Origin: Cladorhizidae sp. MBARI D1340-BT2
Taxonomy: Eukaryota; Porifera; Demospongiae; Poecilosclerida; Cladorhizidae
Direction of reading: 5' to 3'
Assembly: GCA_028752905.1 (NCBI GenBank)
Contig: JAQNBH010000011.1
Location: 34,679,396-34,743,395 of the forward strand
DNA length: 64,000 nucleotides
Part shown: positions 41,201 to 56,200 of the stretch, in pieces
How the letters are laid out: each line of letters opens with the position of its first letter
Position numbering within the stretch: position 1 is the stretch's first letter
Notes under the pieces: model-generated
The model's input: the letters and a program-made list of their open reading frames with translations, nothing else
What the model was told of the DNA's origin: nothing
The model's database searches: none
Position numbers and translations under genes: made by a program

Positions 41201-44200
41201 GTGGTACACATACATACACCACGCACGAGTGAGATTATTTTGTCAAATGTTGATCCATTTATGTGTTTACTTAAGTGAGAAATAGAGTAATAATATATTC
41301 TCATTGGAAAATTTGGAATCTAAAATGGATGCAAGTTATAGGAATGGTGGTGAGTGGTAGGGTTGGGCAGATATAGACAATTATTTAAAAAAAAATATAT
41401 AAACAAAGTGCACTGTTGTGATAGAGGTAATTTAATGATGCGGGCTCATTGCACAAAATATCTAGATCCTAAACAGTTCCAACCAACTGGTGTGTTCACT
41501 CTGCAAAAATTAAAGTAGCTCCAATGTGTATTTACTATTTGGAAGACAACCATAAAGAGTTTCAATAATCTTTTATTTGACAAACCATCTTGCTTGTTGC
41601 TTTTCTGTTGAAATAAGATGTTTATCTGCGAATGTAGGACTGAAGTTGCTGAGAGAAGAGGACTTGGTGCTAGAAGAGTGTGAGAGGTTCATAATGGACA
41701 GCAGATGCTGCTCTGTTAGTCTCATTGATAATAGGTGATCAACCATCATATCAAAAAAACAATAATATAGAGAGCTCTATTCTCCTCTGTTTAAATATTG
41801 CCTTCAAGAATAGAAAAAGATCTTCATGTTTTGGCTAGCTTGGATGTGCTTATCCACCATAACTATAGCCATATGCTCTTAGAACATTTGTCAACAACAT
41901 TAAGTACTCATTATACAGCCTCAGGAACCAGAAGCTTTCAGGAATGGGCAGGAGCTATAGAGCCACTAAAATTCTTGTGCATACTGAGGAATAGTTTGGT
42001 AGAATACCTGTTCAACATGCGAAGTTGCTTTAGCTAGCTAATGAGAAGCATTCAGTCATTACTAACCCATATGCTGGATAAATTATAGTGTATAGATAAG
42101 GGATGACCATATTCAGATCACATTTGTAGAGCATTCATGTTTTTCCTTTTGTGCAGTGTGTACAGCCAATAGCAGTGATGAAGCATATGTAAGTATGTGC
42201 TAACATTTGCATTTAATTTACTTTCTATTGACACAATTTAAGAGATGTTAGTGAGAATGTCTGTAGTATAATATTATTGTAAGCACAATAGTTGCATACC
42301 ATCATCGTCCAGGATGTCAATCTTGGTAATGTTTGGAGAAATAATAATGGATCCTACTCCCATTTGAGAGATGACAGATAAGCTGCAAGTAACCAATTTG
42401 TCATCTTCGAGAACATCATTATCGATTATGGGTATATCAAAACACCGCATTCCTTCAGTCTCTTCTATATCTCCTCTAATAAAAAGTCTGAGTTCAAAAT
42501 TTAAGCCATTGTAGAAGTCATCCACATCTGTAGTTGAAAGTGTCCATGTATAAAATATCAACAATTTAACATTAGATTCATTTCTATTTAGTAATAACAT
42601 GCCTTAAATCTAAAAATTAAGATAACACAATTCACACATGTGCCTAAATAAGTCATGCAACAAAATAATGCCAATTTTTTTCATTGCTTGAGGGCTCTTT
42701 CCAGCAACTGTTGGTATGCTAGCCAGCTGACAATAGCAACAGGAATAATGTTTTTCTTCTTGCTCGCTAGCATTTAAGCCAAACAGTGTAGCAGTCATTA
42801 ATTTTAAGCTTTTAGTTGGCTAATACCTATGTCTTCTACACTTTAGGAGAAAACCAATGTCTCAGAGGTATTCCATTTTGTAGTCTGAATCATTTATTGC
42901 TGGCCTCAGCTCTAGCTAGGTAGCAATGTGGCTTCTTACATTTTGAGGTTTGAGTTTTTGTTGAAGCCAATGATGACGATGCTTGCTGATATAAAGATCG
43001 CCATTTCAGCATCTACTCTATTTTGTTGTAGAGTAGGGTTAAGATTTCACCATAAAGTTCTAATGCAAATTTTGGTAATGGATACCAAATTATTTTCTTT
43101 ATGCAGATATATCTACTATCATTGGGAAAATGAAGCCCAAATGCATGGATATTTCTGCTATCAGCCCTAAAGAGTTAACAATGATATTTTAGTAGACACG
43201 TAGTGAGAAGAATTAACAGTGCAATACAGTAATCCTAATGACAATTCAATTAGATAAGTTTACCTGCACTTCCAGGTGATGTTATTACTGACAAAGTCAG
43301 AGATGCAGTTTCAATGTTGATTACTGTATGGTTTACTGCCACACATGCTTCTATTGACATTGCAGACTCATTTACAGAATACAGTGTCCTCTCAAATCCA
43401 ACTTCAACATCAGCATCTGTGGAATGGATAGGGTACTTAATCTACCTATAAAATATCAGAGTTGTGGTGGTACTTATTCTAATATAGTGTAACATCTGCT
43501 AAAATCTGCCTATCAACAAACTTTCTTACAGTCATTGTCTGCTATGACAATATACGTTAATTGGTGAACTGTAGATGTCTGATCCGGTGGCCTGTAAGTA
43601 ACGGAGCCTTCACTTGGTGATGACATTGCAGTAAAAAATTCATATCCTTCAGTAATTTGATCCGGTTGCAGGGAAAAAGTGTACTGGGCACTTTTTGATG
43701 TTGGAGGAAATAAAATTGTGAGATTTGAAGCATCAAAATCATCTGGAAATATGGCATAACGTCCAGGATTCTCTCCAAAAAGGTCACTTTGTACGGGGTG
43801 CTCAGTTAAAATAGTAACTGCAACTCGGAATGTTTGCTCAGATTTATGATTGTCTTCCTTCAACAAAGAGAGTTGTACCAATCTCAACTCATTTGGCTCA
43901 TCAAAATAGTAGGCCGATTTTTCAAACCCAATGACAATAGCTGCAATAAAAAGAGTATATCTTTTAATAATATACACGGGTTACTGACTCCAATATAAAG
44001 GTATATAAGAAGTGTTAGCTAATTCAGAACTCCCATTACTTGGACAGCAATGTATTATGAACAGGTTTAAGGCCAGCTATAGCACTACTGCAGAGGGCAC
44101 TAAGGTTCTTTGGCAAATTGTGGTTGGGAACAACCCATAATTAATTCTCCATGTTCACATAATGGTAATGAGATAAACGATAGGTGTCTCTACATGTATT

Positions 44201-47200
44201 TAATATACTCACTCCATTATTTGTGTGGAGTTACATAATATACCGGTAACCCTCCCATATTCAACTCTGGTTATATAATTAATGCTCTACTGCATGCACA
44301 GTTTTTTTCAGAATTATAGCAACATGTTACCAAGACAGTAGAAGCAGTTCTTTTGTATAAAGAAGGAGGTAAGCAGTTTTTTACAACATATGAGTATATC
44401 AACTATAGAATAAAGAATTTATCACCCTCATCATGGATTAAAGTTAGCTATTTTAATCTCATGCTGTATATTCACACCCATCAGCTTACTACATTCTTGG
44501 CTATAATGGAGAAAGCTGAGATATAAATACACTTTTGTAAATTTGAAGTGGAGAAAGGCCATCTTAATATAATATATTGCAATGATATCACCTGATTCAA
44601 ATGGCCATAAAATATAAGCATTCTATTCCTATTGAAAGAACATAAATAAGAAACGACAAAAATCACCTAAAAAGCTGACTCAGTTAATTCAATACACATA
44701 CTCAACAGCATTAATATATTATGTTGTCAAGGTCTTATCCTAAGTATTCAGGAAAAGTATACTAAGAAAACCCGAGGCTTCTTTTTATGCTCAAAGTTCT
44801 TTATCAGTATAATTAATATTTGATTTCAACATGGGACTGTTACATGTTATCGCTTCACTTTCTGTTGGCAAAGTTCACATGCCAATGATTGCACCACATT
44901 TTATTAGTTGCAATGTAGTATTGAGTGACAGAAACAATTATACTGAAATATTAATATGTAATTGAGGGGACCAAACTGGCCATTTAGTTCAATTTTACAC
45001 AACCCCCAGCAGTAACATAGACCAATTTGGAAATCAAATATTTATCCTCCATCAAGACTTTTGTACATGAATAGATTATCATCAAAAAATGTATGTAAAT
45101 AGAAATGTAAAGCTGTCAATTTCTACATAACACCTATAAAAGCTGATCAAACATTTGATCAACATGAATTATACACAAAGAGGACATAAAAAAGTGATAC
45201 GTATGCTTACGGTCATTATCAATGATTCTGCAGATGGAGAGGTTATGTTGTGTGTTATCTACTAAGGAAATCTCAGTAGCATTAACTACTTCCAAGAGAA
45301 CAATGAAAAACTGTTCTCCATTCTCATTAATTTCATCATCCACAATAGCAATGAAAGCATCAACATCTGTGAGTATATTTAAACCTTCATCTGCTGGAAA
45401 GCTCACAGTAAAAGAAGTAGTGTTGAAGTCCTCTGCATCTGAAATTACACATCATACATGTGAAACTGAAGGGAAATAAGATCTAATTGATGACCTGTCA
45501 ACATTATGCGTACAACCATTTCAGTATATTGCTTATTGAAGATGAGGCTATTATTATAATGTTATAGTACAATACATTAATAAAATTATATTTTATAGAA
45601 TATAATTAGACCCTTAAACCACACATCTTAATTTAAACAAATATGATACCTGCTTGAACTGGAGAATCAATATTGATCTCTTGGACATATCCTTCAACAG
45701 GAACATTGAGAGATTTACTCATTGCATCATCAATAGTTAGTGGAGTTATCTTCAAGCTGACTGGATTAGCCAACCTCACATTCTGATCCTTGGTGATTTT
45801 CACTGCCATCTCTGCATTGTCTTTCTCAACTTCTCTGTACTCCTTCTCAGACAGTTTGAATACTGCAACTATTTTATTAGAGAACAAAGAAGAACAAATC
45901 ATATAATGTTAAGTGCCAAATATTAGTGTCAATGCTCTGGAGACTTTTTGTTTCATTTTTCAAGTAGTTATATACTAAACTACACAAAGTATTTCATATC
46001 AACAATATCTGTTCTGGCCATTCATCTACTTCCAATCAATTATTTGTGTTTATAGTTAGGGTATCACTCTGTAGTGATTTTACAAAAACTCCCTGCAGTT
46101 TATTTCTAGATATTTGACTTTGTACATCTGATTTCACCATCATTCGGATTCCTAACTGCCAAGAAATTCATGCTTCTTCTTCGATATGGAAATGTTAATG
46201 TAAACGTCCCAAGGTAAAGCCCCAACATAGGGTCCTGGATACTGCAGACGTAGCTGGCTGTAACGTACGTTTACTATAGACTAAGCAATACAAGTTCTCT
46301 ATACATCCCCAGGTGCATAGGAAAGTATATATATATCGAATTACACCCATGACTCCCTCTTCTTCCCTGATGATGGCCTCCCAAGGGGCCCTGGTGACCA
46401 GTGTGCCCCCTGATGGGAGCTCTTACATACTCACCCCCCCCCCCCACCGCCCCCCATTGATGCCACCAAAGTAGAATGGCTTAGCATACTTGTGCCAGGC
46501 ATCTGTTAATGCATTTAGGGACATCTGAATAAACAACAACACTAGGAAATAGATGGTAATCTGGTCAAATCTGTTAAAATATACCTTGTACTTTATTTCT
46601 TATTACAGTAGCAACTAGCTATCTAAACTAAACATTGTAAGCTAAATCGAATAACCTTTTGGAGCATTCATACCACACTTAGTAGTCACCAGGTGTGGCT
46701 AATTGCATTTCATAAGCTTTGATGTTTACATAATTACAGAGGTAAGGAACCAAGCGGTGTTTTACAGTGGCTCCCTTTTTTAATGTTGTATTATTTTTTT
46801 TATTACATTAACCAATTATTTGTCCAATATTCAATCCAAGTTAATTGTAGCTAGAAGATAGATTAAAAGTTATCCGACCTCATTTGATTGTATTTCATTG
46901 TAGTTAGTAACATGTAATATTGTTTGTTTAGTGGTATTTTTGGTAGTTAGTGTGGCTAGTTGGTAGATATATCAGAATAACATTGCATCCAAAACCTCCA
47001 CATGTATGATTAAGCTGCTATACATTGAAGGTAGAGTCAAAGTCAAAGTAGTTCTAAAGTGCTTACATAACTTATATAACACATCAATTTTTTTTAAATT
47101 AAGTTGATATGGTAGAACATAATGACTTTCAGCCTATAAAATTGGCTTCTTGATATTTTGGCTAGATGCTCAAGCCTCATCAGGAGTAATCAAAATCATC

Positions 47201-50200
47201 CAATTCGGAAACATTTGAATTCATTAACAAAGTAGTAAAAATGCTTAATGGTACAAATATTGGGGTATAATTTTTTTTACACAGATGCACACCATTTAGT
47301 ATCTTACTTCTTCATTTTATGCCAGCCTCTATTTTGTCTGTCAGTGAAGACCAGTTTATTTTTATTTTTTTCCCGCTTTCCTCCTACCATGAGGGACTAT
47401 TCTTGGTTGGATTTCATGAGAGAATGTAATCTCATAAGAAGTAACAACTAAGGGAAGCGGCAGTATATTAAATATTTACTATGATTAGTTGAAGGTTGAA
47501 AGCTTAAGCTAATTTTATCTTAAATTAAGTTTGAAAACTTACCTTGGGGAAGGCTATAGTAGCTTGATTGCTTAGCTTATGCAAAGGGCTTGAAGGATTA
47601 GCTTAACTTATGCGACTTGAAAGTTTAGCTTGGACTAAAGCATGATGGCTTAAATTAAGGTTGAAGATTTAGCTTGAGGAAGGCTGTAGCAAGTTTAACT
47701 TGGCTTGGCTTGTGCTAAGGGTATGAGGACTAGCTCAACTTATGCTCTAGAAGACTTGAAAGCTTAGCTTGTGCTAATGCCAAAAGGATTCAGGCTCTAC
47801 TCTTGACTCCATCACTATGTCATCTCTAGTGGTGCACTCGGCATGCTACATTATAGTGTCATTTGCAAATGCTTAAATAATCACCTAAATATTGAGAGAA
47901 AAAAATTGTAAGTGAAAAAAGTGGGTGCAGTGCAGTGTCCCCATTATCAGCAGTTTCTTTATCAGATATAATGAAGTTGTTCTTGTGAATCTTCCCTGCA
48001 ACAGTTGCCTAATGGGTACAAATCTGGATATATTTTACTACTTCTGCATATACTCTTAACCAGTGCAATGCTTGTCTGACAGTAGGTGACCTCACAAAGT
48101 TGGATATTTATGTCTCCGAAATCTGGAGCATCAAAATTCATGAATTTAGTTTTACCTATAAGGAAAATATACTAGCAAAAAAATTATTTTGTTGTTTTTG
48201 AAATTTTTTTTTTGTTTACCTGAAGCATGTAATGTTATCAACATAATATAAACAGTTTTCTTTCTATATTTGTAAACTTGTTAATTTTCCACATATTAAA
48301 AACCGGTTATATTTAAATGACATCGCATAGGGTCTTTGATTTTTTTTCCAATTTGTTTTTACTTTTTTTAATATATTCCTTAGATAATGAAGAATGTTTT
48401 CTCAAAATATTATAGGTCAATACATTACCATTCTTTAGATATAAAATTTATTAATCGTGTAAACAAATGATGTAATAATAAACAATGATGTAATAATCCT
48501 GATTTTACTAGTTTTGCAGGTCAAGGTGAGTAGTGAAAACAGAAAAAGAGATGGCAACTAAACACATATTTCTTGTAGTCACTGCTAACACCTCACTGCT
48601 AACTCCCCACAACAGAGAAGACTTGAGCAGCTTGTATTATCAGGACCAAGCTAACAGCCACAACCTGTGGAGAAGAACTGGTCCACTGTTTCTCTCTTGT
48701 TATTGTCCTCATGACTGCCATCTAGCTCAGTGACTGGAGAGATGTTCTCTAGAGTGAAATTAGATGGAGAGGTAGGAGTCTCCTCTGCCATTGTAGCTAA
48801 AGTTTAGTCCACACACTTCTCTGGCAAGACCAGCTAAAATAGAAAAAGACTACCTTCAGCTTTAATTGCTGTAACTTCCAGAATACGTACTCAATCAACT
48901 CGAAACATAGACCAACTTTTAGATTTTTCAATACTCTTTTTAGTGCACGGTGCTATGATGATGTAACAATTCAATTTAAGGGATAAAAACAGCGATTGTT
49001 ATGTCATGCCGTTTAAAATTAACCGTCCCAACTAAAAGTTCAATTTTCTCGCGTTTTACTTTTTTCTAAAGTCCCTATGCCGTGTCACTTATATATAGCG
49101 ATCTAGTTGGCAATAGTGCCTTACATGGAGAACACCGCTGTTTTAGTGTGGTATATATGCTCTGCTAAAACAGTGATCAAAACAAAGCAAACAAGGTTAA
49201 TTCACTCTTAGTTGCGCCTAATTAGCGAACATGAAGTGATAGAATGAGTTTTGTCAATAATTCATCAGATGTTAATAATTATCATCACACCTCCAACAGG
49301 TGCATGAGAGAGAATACAATATTAATGCTGATTTTGGTCTCAGTTTGCCTTCTCAACTTTTCATAATTAAGAATTCAGAAGAAAAAATTATTTTCTGCTG
49401 CAAATACACCATAAGGGCTTATCTTAAGTCTTGCTGGAAAGCTAACTAAGCATTCAAATGAAGAGATGTATGGTGGATTTGGTTCTGCACACATTTTGTA
49501 TATCCTGTATGATACCATGTCGATCACATGTCATAAATAGGAACAACAATCTGTCCAAAATATGAAAATAATTGTTAACACCTCTTCATGTCAATATCAG
49601 CAGTTAATCAAATGTGAGCAGAAATTGTTATGCTTATAAATGGAACTGACAGAATTTTTTTTACAAAGATGCAGAAAATGTAACATGTTATTTTAGTGCT
49701 CGTGTTTCTCATTATATACTGGATTGGTTGTGAGTGGTTTATGGTGGGATGTGATGGGGAAGATTGAATTCGAGATTAGCCATGTGTCAGTTACTAAAGA
49801 ATGAGTTTCCCTGCCTCAGTGTTTTGTCACAGCTTGATCATCGTGGATCTGCCTTAATTAAGCATCCATTCTATAACTGTTACATTTAGGAATAATGGTG
49901 TATGTATTCTCTGGGCGTGGTGCAGCATTTTGTTATATAGTTTTGTTAACCTTGTGCACTCTGAATTTTGCTTTGCCATTCCAACCAATTGTTTTCCACT
50001 ATTTCAGCTACAGACCCAAACCTATAAAGCCATCGCAGACTCCCAAACATTACCATGGTTTTCAGTTTTCAACTAGCTTTAATTGCATTGGTGAAAGTCA
50101 CAGTCTCCCTAAAATTACCATAACCTTTAAACTTTGAATTGCTTTTTTTCCGACACATGTAATCCAACTATTTTTGCTCTATTCATCACAAGATAACCAA

Positions 50201-53200
50201 AAGTTAAAAAGATTTCAGTTCTGCATATAGCTAATGTCCCTATATATTGAATAGAGTGAAGTCTCAGCTATCCTTTATCAGGGCAGTTTGGATCTGCAAC
50301 TCAGAATTTCTTAATAGTTACCACCACTTATAATTTTCAACATTACTTCAACACCTTGCACACATATATAAAAATTCATTATTTGGTAAAAATTATCATT
50401 TTGCAAGCATGTTTTAATTGGCAAATCCAGCCTACATTAATTCAATGTTCATGGAGTCTGCTTAGGGTTCACTAATTGGAGGTTCCACTGAACTGCTAAT
50501 CTGTCACAATAAAAAACATGCGAATAGACCATAGAACAGATGGAGAGCATTTAGCTAAAATTGCTTCTGAGGAATACATTAAACCAAGTGACCTCTGGCA
50601 GTTGATCATCAAATTATAAGCAACTAAAAATGAAGGGAGAAATATATAGCAGGCCATAAGTCTATATCCTAGATCATGGCATTCTAGAGTTACTGGCTCT
50701 AGAGTGCAACTGTTTCAAGGACAGCAGTACATTCTCAATACTTATATATAAATATTCCATTTTTAGTATAGATATTAGTGCTGGAATGTGTTTGTGTTCT
50801 ATGGTTATTGCATTGCTGTTTTCATGCTTTGTTGGACCTAATTACCCATCATTATAGATGAACTAATCTTTCTCTTATTTGCTAAATGGGCATATGGCCA
50901 GAATGGCGGACGTGTAGTTTATCAATTATGTAAACTCCCAGATATTATCGGACTGAACCAAAGTGGCACTGAGAGTGGATGGAGAAAAGTTTTCTTTGTA
51001 TTACTGTGGCATGACTAAACTTACATGTGGTGATGGATATCCTTGATCATTATTTATCTCTGGTACTACCAAAATACACCGCTATTTTACAATGTCAAAG
51101 TGTACTAGAACTTGTTGCAAGGATCATAGAGACAGACCACTTCACCTGTTTCTGATGATGTGAAGTGGCACTCAACAACCCACCCTTTTCAAGTCTAATT
51201 AGTTTTTTAATTCCCTACAAGTGTAATATTTTATAAACTATTTGGTGTCATGATTATCAAGTCTTAATCCAGCTATTTTTATAGAGAAAATATGTTTGTT
51301 GTCTGTAACTAAAATATTAACTTACTGTCATTATCCAATATTGTTCCATTTAAAACAAGATGGAGCTCATATTCTTCGATGTCTTCAGCAATTGAAAGAC
51401 TAAGAGTGAATTTCTCATCTACTTCTTGTGATATTGAGTCATTTATAAACATGAATGATACAGGCAATGGATCTCGACCTACAGAGAAAGTCAGATTAGT
51501 TGTAGACAGATCCATATCACCCACACCTATAAACAAATAAAAGAGAACAATCGTAAAAATTACCATCATACAGTTATATCTCATTTTTACAACTAAAAAC
51601 CCAGTCAATTGCTTAGTTTTCTTTACACAATAGTGAATTAACAACATGAGATAAGAGATACTGAATTAATCTTACACATCACCAATGCCATTGTAGTTGG
51701 CTTTGTCATCATATCTTATAATTATATTGTGTAATCAAGTAATTTTATGCTAATTATTGTCCTACCAGCTGTGATCCTATTCAGCGCCACAGTTACATTA
51801 AGAGAACTTGGAGTAGGTCCAGAAATAGTTCCAGCAAGTACAGAATGAGTTTCTCCACGTTCCTTGCCAGAGTATGTTGCATCAAAGAATCCAAACACTA
51901 GAGAAAAATAGCCGGAATTACAATGCTATGTGCAAATTATTTACAGATATGTAGAAAAGGAGCCAAAACATACGCCTTACAAATTAAATTTTGGTGGAAA
52001 AAAATATGCATTTGAAATAAACATGATTTGCTGTCTGCTCTCAGATATCACATTATGTATACCAGGAAGCTCCATAGACACATAACAGTTGACCCACCAC
52101 AAACATTTTCACCCTCACCTGATTTAGTTTGCCAAGCACAGCGCAAAAATTATAGGACATACAAGTTGATGTCTGAAACTAGGCTCCCTTTCAGGAGCAG
52201 CATTGACATTGAAAGGTTCTCATCTCCTAAAAGTAACGTCTTAGCTGGACTATGTAACAACCAGTAATGTGATGTTCTCTGCTTGCAGAAGACTCACAGA
52301 GATAGTGACATAGAAGAGCCCATACATACCTGGCATGGTCCTGGCCATTTAGCAACCACATCAGCAGTATGGCAGTGATATATTGGTGAAAGTAAGCCTA
52401 GTAAAAGAAACTGCAAGTATGTCAGATGATTATGCTTTGATGTCCTATCTGTTAAATTGAGCAGTCTAGTAGTTACATCAAAGCACCACCTTAGACTTTT
52501 GGTTCCCTAAGTACACAATAAACTACAAATCATTATTGGTGATTTCAATAGTCATAGTGCCCAATACAATGAGATGGACAAGGATGGAGAAGCAGTAGAG
52601 GAATGGATGCACACTAAACAAATCGGTCTCATTTATGATCCCAATCTACCAGACTTGTTCTCTACCTACTGGAAACATGGTTACAACCCAGATGTTGCTA
52701 TGGTGCTTGGTAACATTGCAGGACTTGATGGATCCTATCCTGTCAAGTCAACACCGGCTATTGCGACCATGCTATTTAAAAAGAATTTTAACTTTAAGAA
52801 AGTTAACTGGAGTGACTTTATCGATTATCTGGAAAAAAAATTGTAAATAATCTAACCAATGCAACAACTGTGATATGTTTACTGAACTGGTTTTGAAGAC
52901 TGCCACAAAAACATCTCATGGGGGTGCAAAATACAGTACACACCTGGTCTCTCCAAGAAATCTGCAGAAACCTATGATGACGTATTTGAAGTAGATCGTT
53001 TCTCTGAAGAATCATCAATCCAAGGTGAAACTGAAGAAACAACAATCCAAGGAGAAAAGTGATGGAAAGCATCGTCAAAGAGTGTGATGATACATGAACT
53101 CCTTTATTGAGAATGCTGAAAAGTCTAAAAACAGCAAGAAAGAATGGAAATTCATCCTCAAGTTACGGCATGATCCAAAAGCAGTCCCCGAGCATCCCAA

Positions 53201-56200
53201 AGTTATGCAGATCAAAATTACTTATGAATGGCAAGAGTGGAAAGAAAAAGAAAAATACCAAGCTAAACCGCAAGAAGTTCAATTGAGACCCTGGCTATAC
53301 AAAAACGTTTACCATGGAAGAAATGGAAACAGATATTTCTGCCCTCGTACCAAAAAAGGCTATTGGCTTAGACAAGATCGCAACGAGTAGGTCAAGTACT
53401 TTGGTCCTGAAGCAAAGAAGTGGCTTACGCAGCAGTACAATGAAAGCCTTGATACACACAAGCTCCCTTAAGATCTGAAAAAAAAGTTCATGTTATAGCT
53501 GTACCGAAGCCAGGGAAATATCCATGAACAACTGCCCCATCTCACTTTTTAGTCACCTTTACAAGCTATATGAGCCTCTTTCTTAACAGAATTGACCATG
53601 CTGTTGAACTGAGCAGGCAGGTTTACTTCCCACCAAGTTAATGATTTGCTGAGTAAACAATCTCACACGTGCATCAAAGATGGTTACGAGGAAGGGATGA
53701 TTAATGGTGGAGTGATCGTTGACCTATCAGCTGACTATGATACAGTCAACTACAGATATTTCCTGACTAAGATCCTTTGAACTAACTTACGATATCTGCC
53801 TCTCAGAGCTGATTGAAAGTATGCTTGAAAACAGATGTTTCTTTGTTAATAATAAGAATAGCAGATGGGGAAGTCTCAAGAATGGCATCCCACAGGGGAG
53901 TATGCTTGTGCCACTTATTCTTTAACATCTATGCTAATGACCAACCAAGAAATGATGGCAACCATTGCTTAATATATGCAGACGACCTTGGTATAAGTGC
54001 ACAACATAGATTCTTTACAGTGTTTGAAAAGAGACTCTCCATGGCCCTGGATGAGCTAACACCACATTATGAAGCCAACCAGCTTCATGTAAATCCATCT
54101 AAGACAGGGGTGTTGTGTACATTCCATCGAAAGAATTGGGAAGCAACGTGCCAACTGAAGGTCAACTGGTCAAGAATTCCAACCCAGTTTGAAAAAAAAT
54201 ATTACAGAAGTGCATAAGCTACTTAAGCTATATCTAACCATTCCAGTCACTACAGCTTCAGCAGAGCGCAACTTTTCTTCTCTTAAGCGTAACAAAACCT
54301 ACCTGAGAAATTCAATGACGCAGCAATGCTTAAATCATTGCATGATGCTCAACATACATCGGGACAGAACTGATGCACTCGATCTGAACAGCATTATGAA
54401 AGAATTTATTGAAACTAATGAAACACGTATAAACTATTTTGGACATTTCTGAATAATTATTATATACTATAATTATAAAGAATCTTCAAACATGTTGCAT
54501 ATAACTAACTATCTTGGATCAGGATCTGCCCCCCCAATATTTTTTTCCTTCCTACCCCACTGCATAATCAAAAGACCAAGTACAAAGTGAATGCAAGGTA
54601 CAAATCATCAACAATCTCATTGGTACTACATGGGGTGCTAGCCCAGAGACTCTAGAGACCACTGCACTATCTCTCTCCTACTCTACTACAGAGTATGCAT
54701 CTACTGTGTGGGAAAAATCAACACATGTCAAGAATCTAGAACCAGGACTTACCATTAGTTGCCACCTTATTACAGCTTACCTCAGACCAACCCTTCTGAA
54801 AGTTTATACTTTCTGGCAAGCAGAGCTCCACCGGATATTCGATGGAGTGCAGCTAGCAGAAAAGAAAGTCAAAGACACACTACAGATGAAGGGATCCCCT
54901 GTATAGAAATGTTCCAGCTGAGTGCTGCTTGAAATCCAGAAACAGTTCTTGAAGTGTGTTTCCTCTTTTGAAGGCAAGAGTATAAGAAGCGAAAGAGAAA
55001 CTGTGTTGGATGAAGGATTAAGCATGTTTACACCAACTATATCAATGAAGCTGAATTGCCTCCTGGTGCCGATTCAAGCTATGCATAGTGGAAGTCTTTA
55101 AACTGATTAAGAAACGGGTTAGACTTGCGAAAACCAACCTTGCCAAATAGGGATAGATTGAAGAGGATGCAGTGTCATTTGCGAATGTGGAACAGAATCC
55201 CAAATTATGCAACATCTTTGATACGTGATTTTCAGCTGACTTAATTAAAGATTTTTTCTGGTTTTGGCTGGTTGTTGTTTTTGGCCAAAAAGTTCAATTT
55301 AACGCTTCAGTCTTCTAATAAGGTGAATGAATGAAAACAATACAACACATTTTTTTGATGGCAGTGCATTTTTCACGAACTTCACATGAGTAATAATCCC
55401 TCAGAATTTTTTTTTCCCCATTAACTGGTTCAAATGTTGACATAAAAATCAAAAACAAAATTTAGTCATAAAAAGGAACTTTTAAACTTCCTTTGAATCC
55501 AATATTTAAACAAACAACAAATGTCCAATAGCTATACATATATATAATGTGGAGTGCATTAACTGTTTTGAACACCGACTTTAGTTGCATTTTTTATAAA
55601 ATGTATCTATAATTTAAAAAAATTAACTTTACACAATGTTCATATTATAAGAATGCAATTACAATTAGCTGCTCTCTGGTATTAAGTATCAGCTCCATTG
55701 ATGCTAGCATACAAAAGCTACAAATCACTACATCACTTTTTGTCTAAAACAAAACTTAAAGGAAACAAATTCTTCCAGAAGTGCCTACTTTCTCAAAAGT
55801 GAATGGAATCAGAGTGATTCCAGTCAAATATAGGTCCTGTACTGCTTTATTTCAAATAATGGTTGATCATAAATCAACCATTCATGAAGGCAGTTACAAT
55901 GGTTATTTACAACAATTTATTTTGCTCATTCCCACTACCAAAGTAAATGTATGTACAACTAGTCTACTGGACATGTGCAGCTTTTAAGATATCTGATGTT
56001 TACCGTATATGGTTCATTATTTTTAGTTCTTCTGTGCTTCCTATAAGAAAAGAGATGATAATTTTATACATGAAATATTATACTAGAAAAAAGTAGAGCT
56101 GTAATTGCGGTCTAAAAAGATATAAGCTACAGGAAGTGGCCTATTGATATACAGCCTGTTTGGACTAATGACATACATGATATGTCTATTGGTATATACT

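Noticed and set aside
46434..46456. Long C run as a regulatory element
   Set aside because: Simple low-complexity sequence, possibly of uncertain length in the assembly.
47521..47783. CRISPR-like array
   Set aside because: Two imperfect long tandem units without spacers, in a eukaryotic intron.
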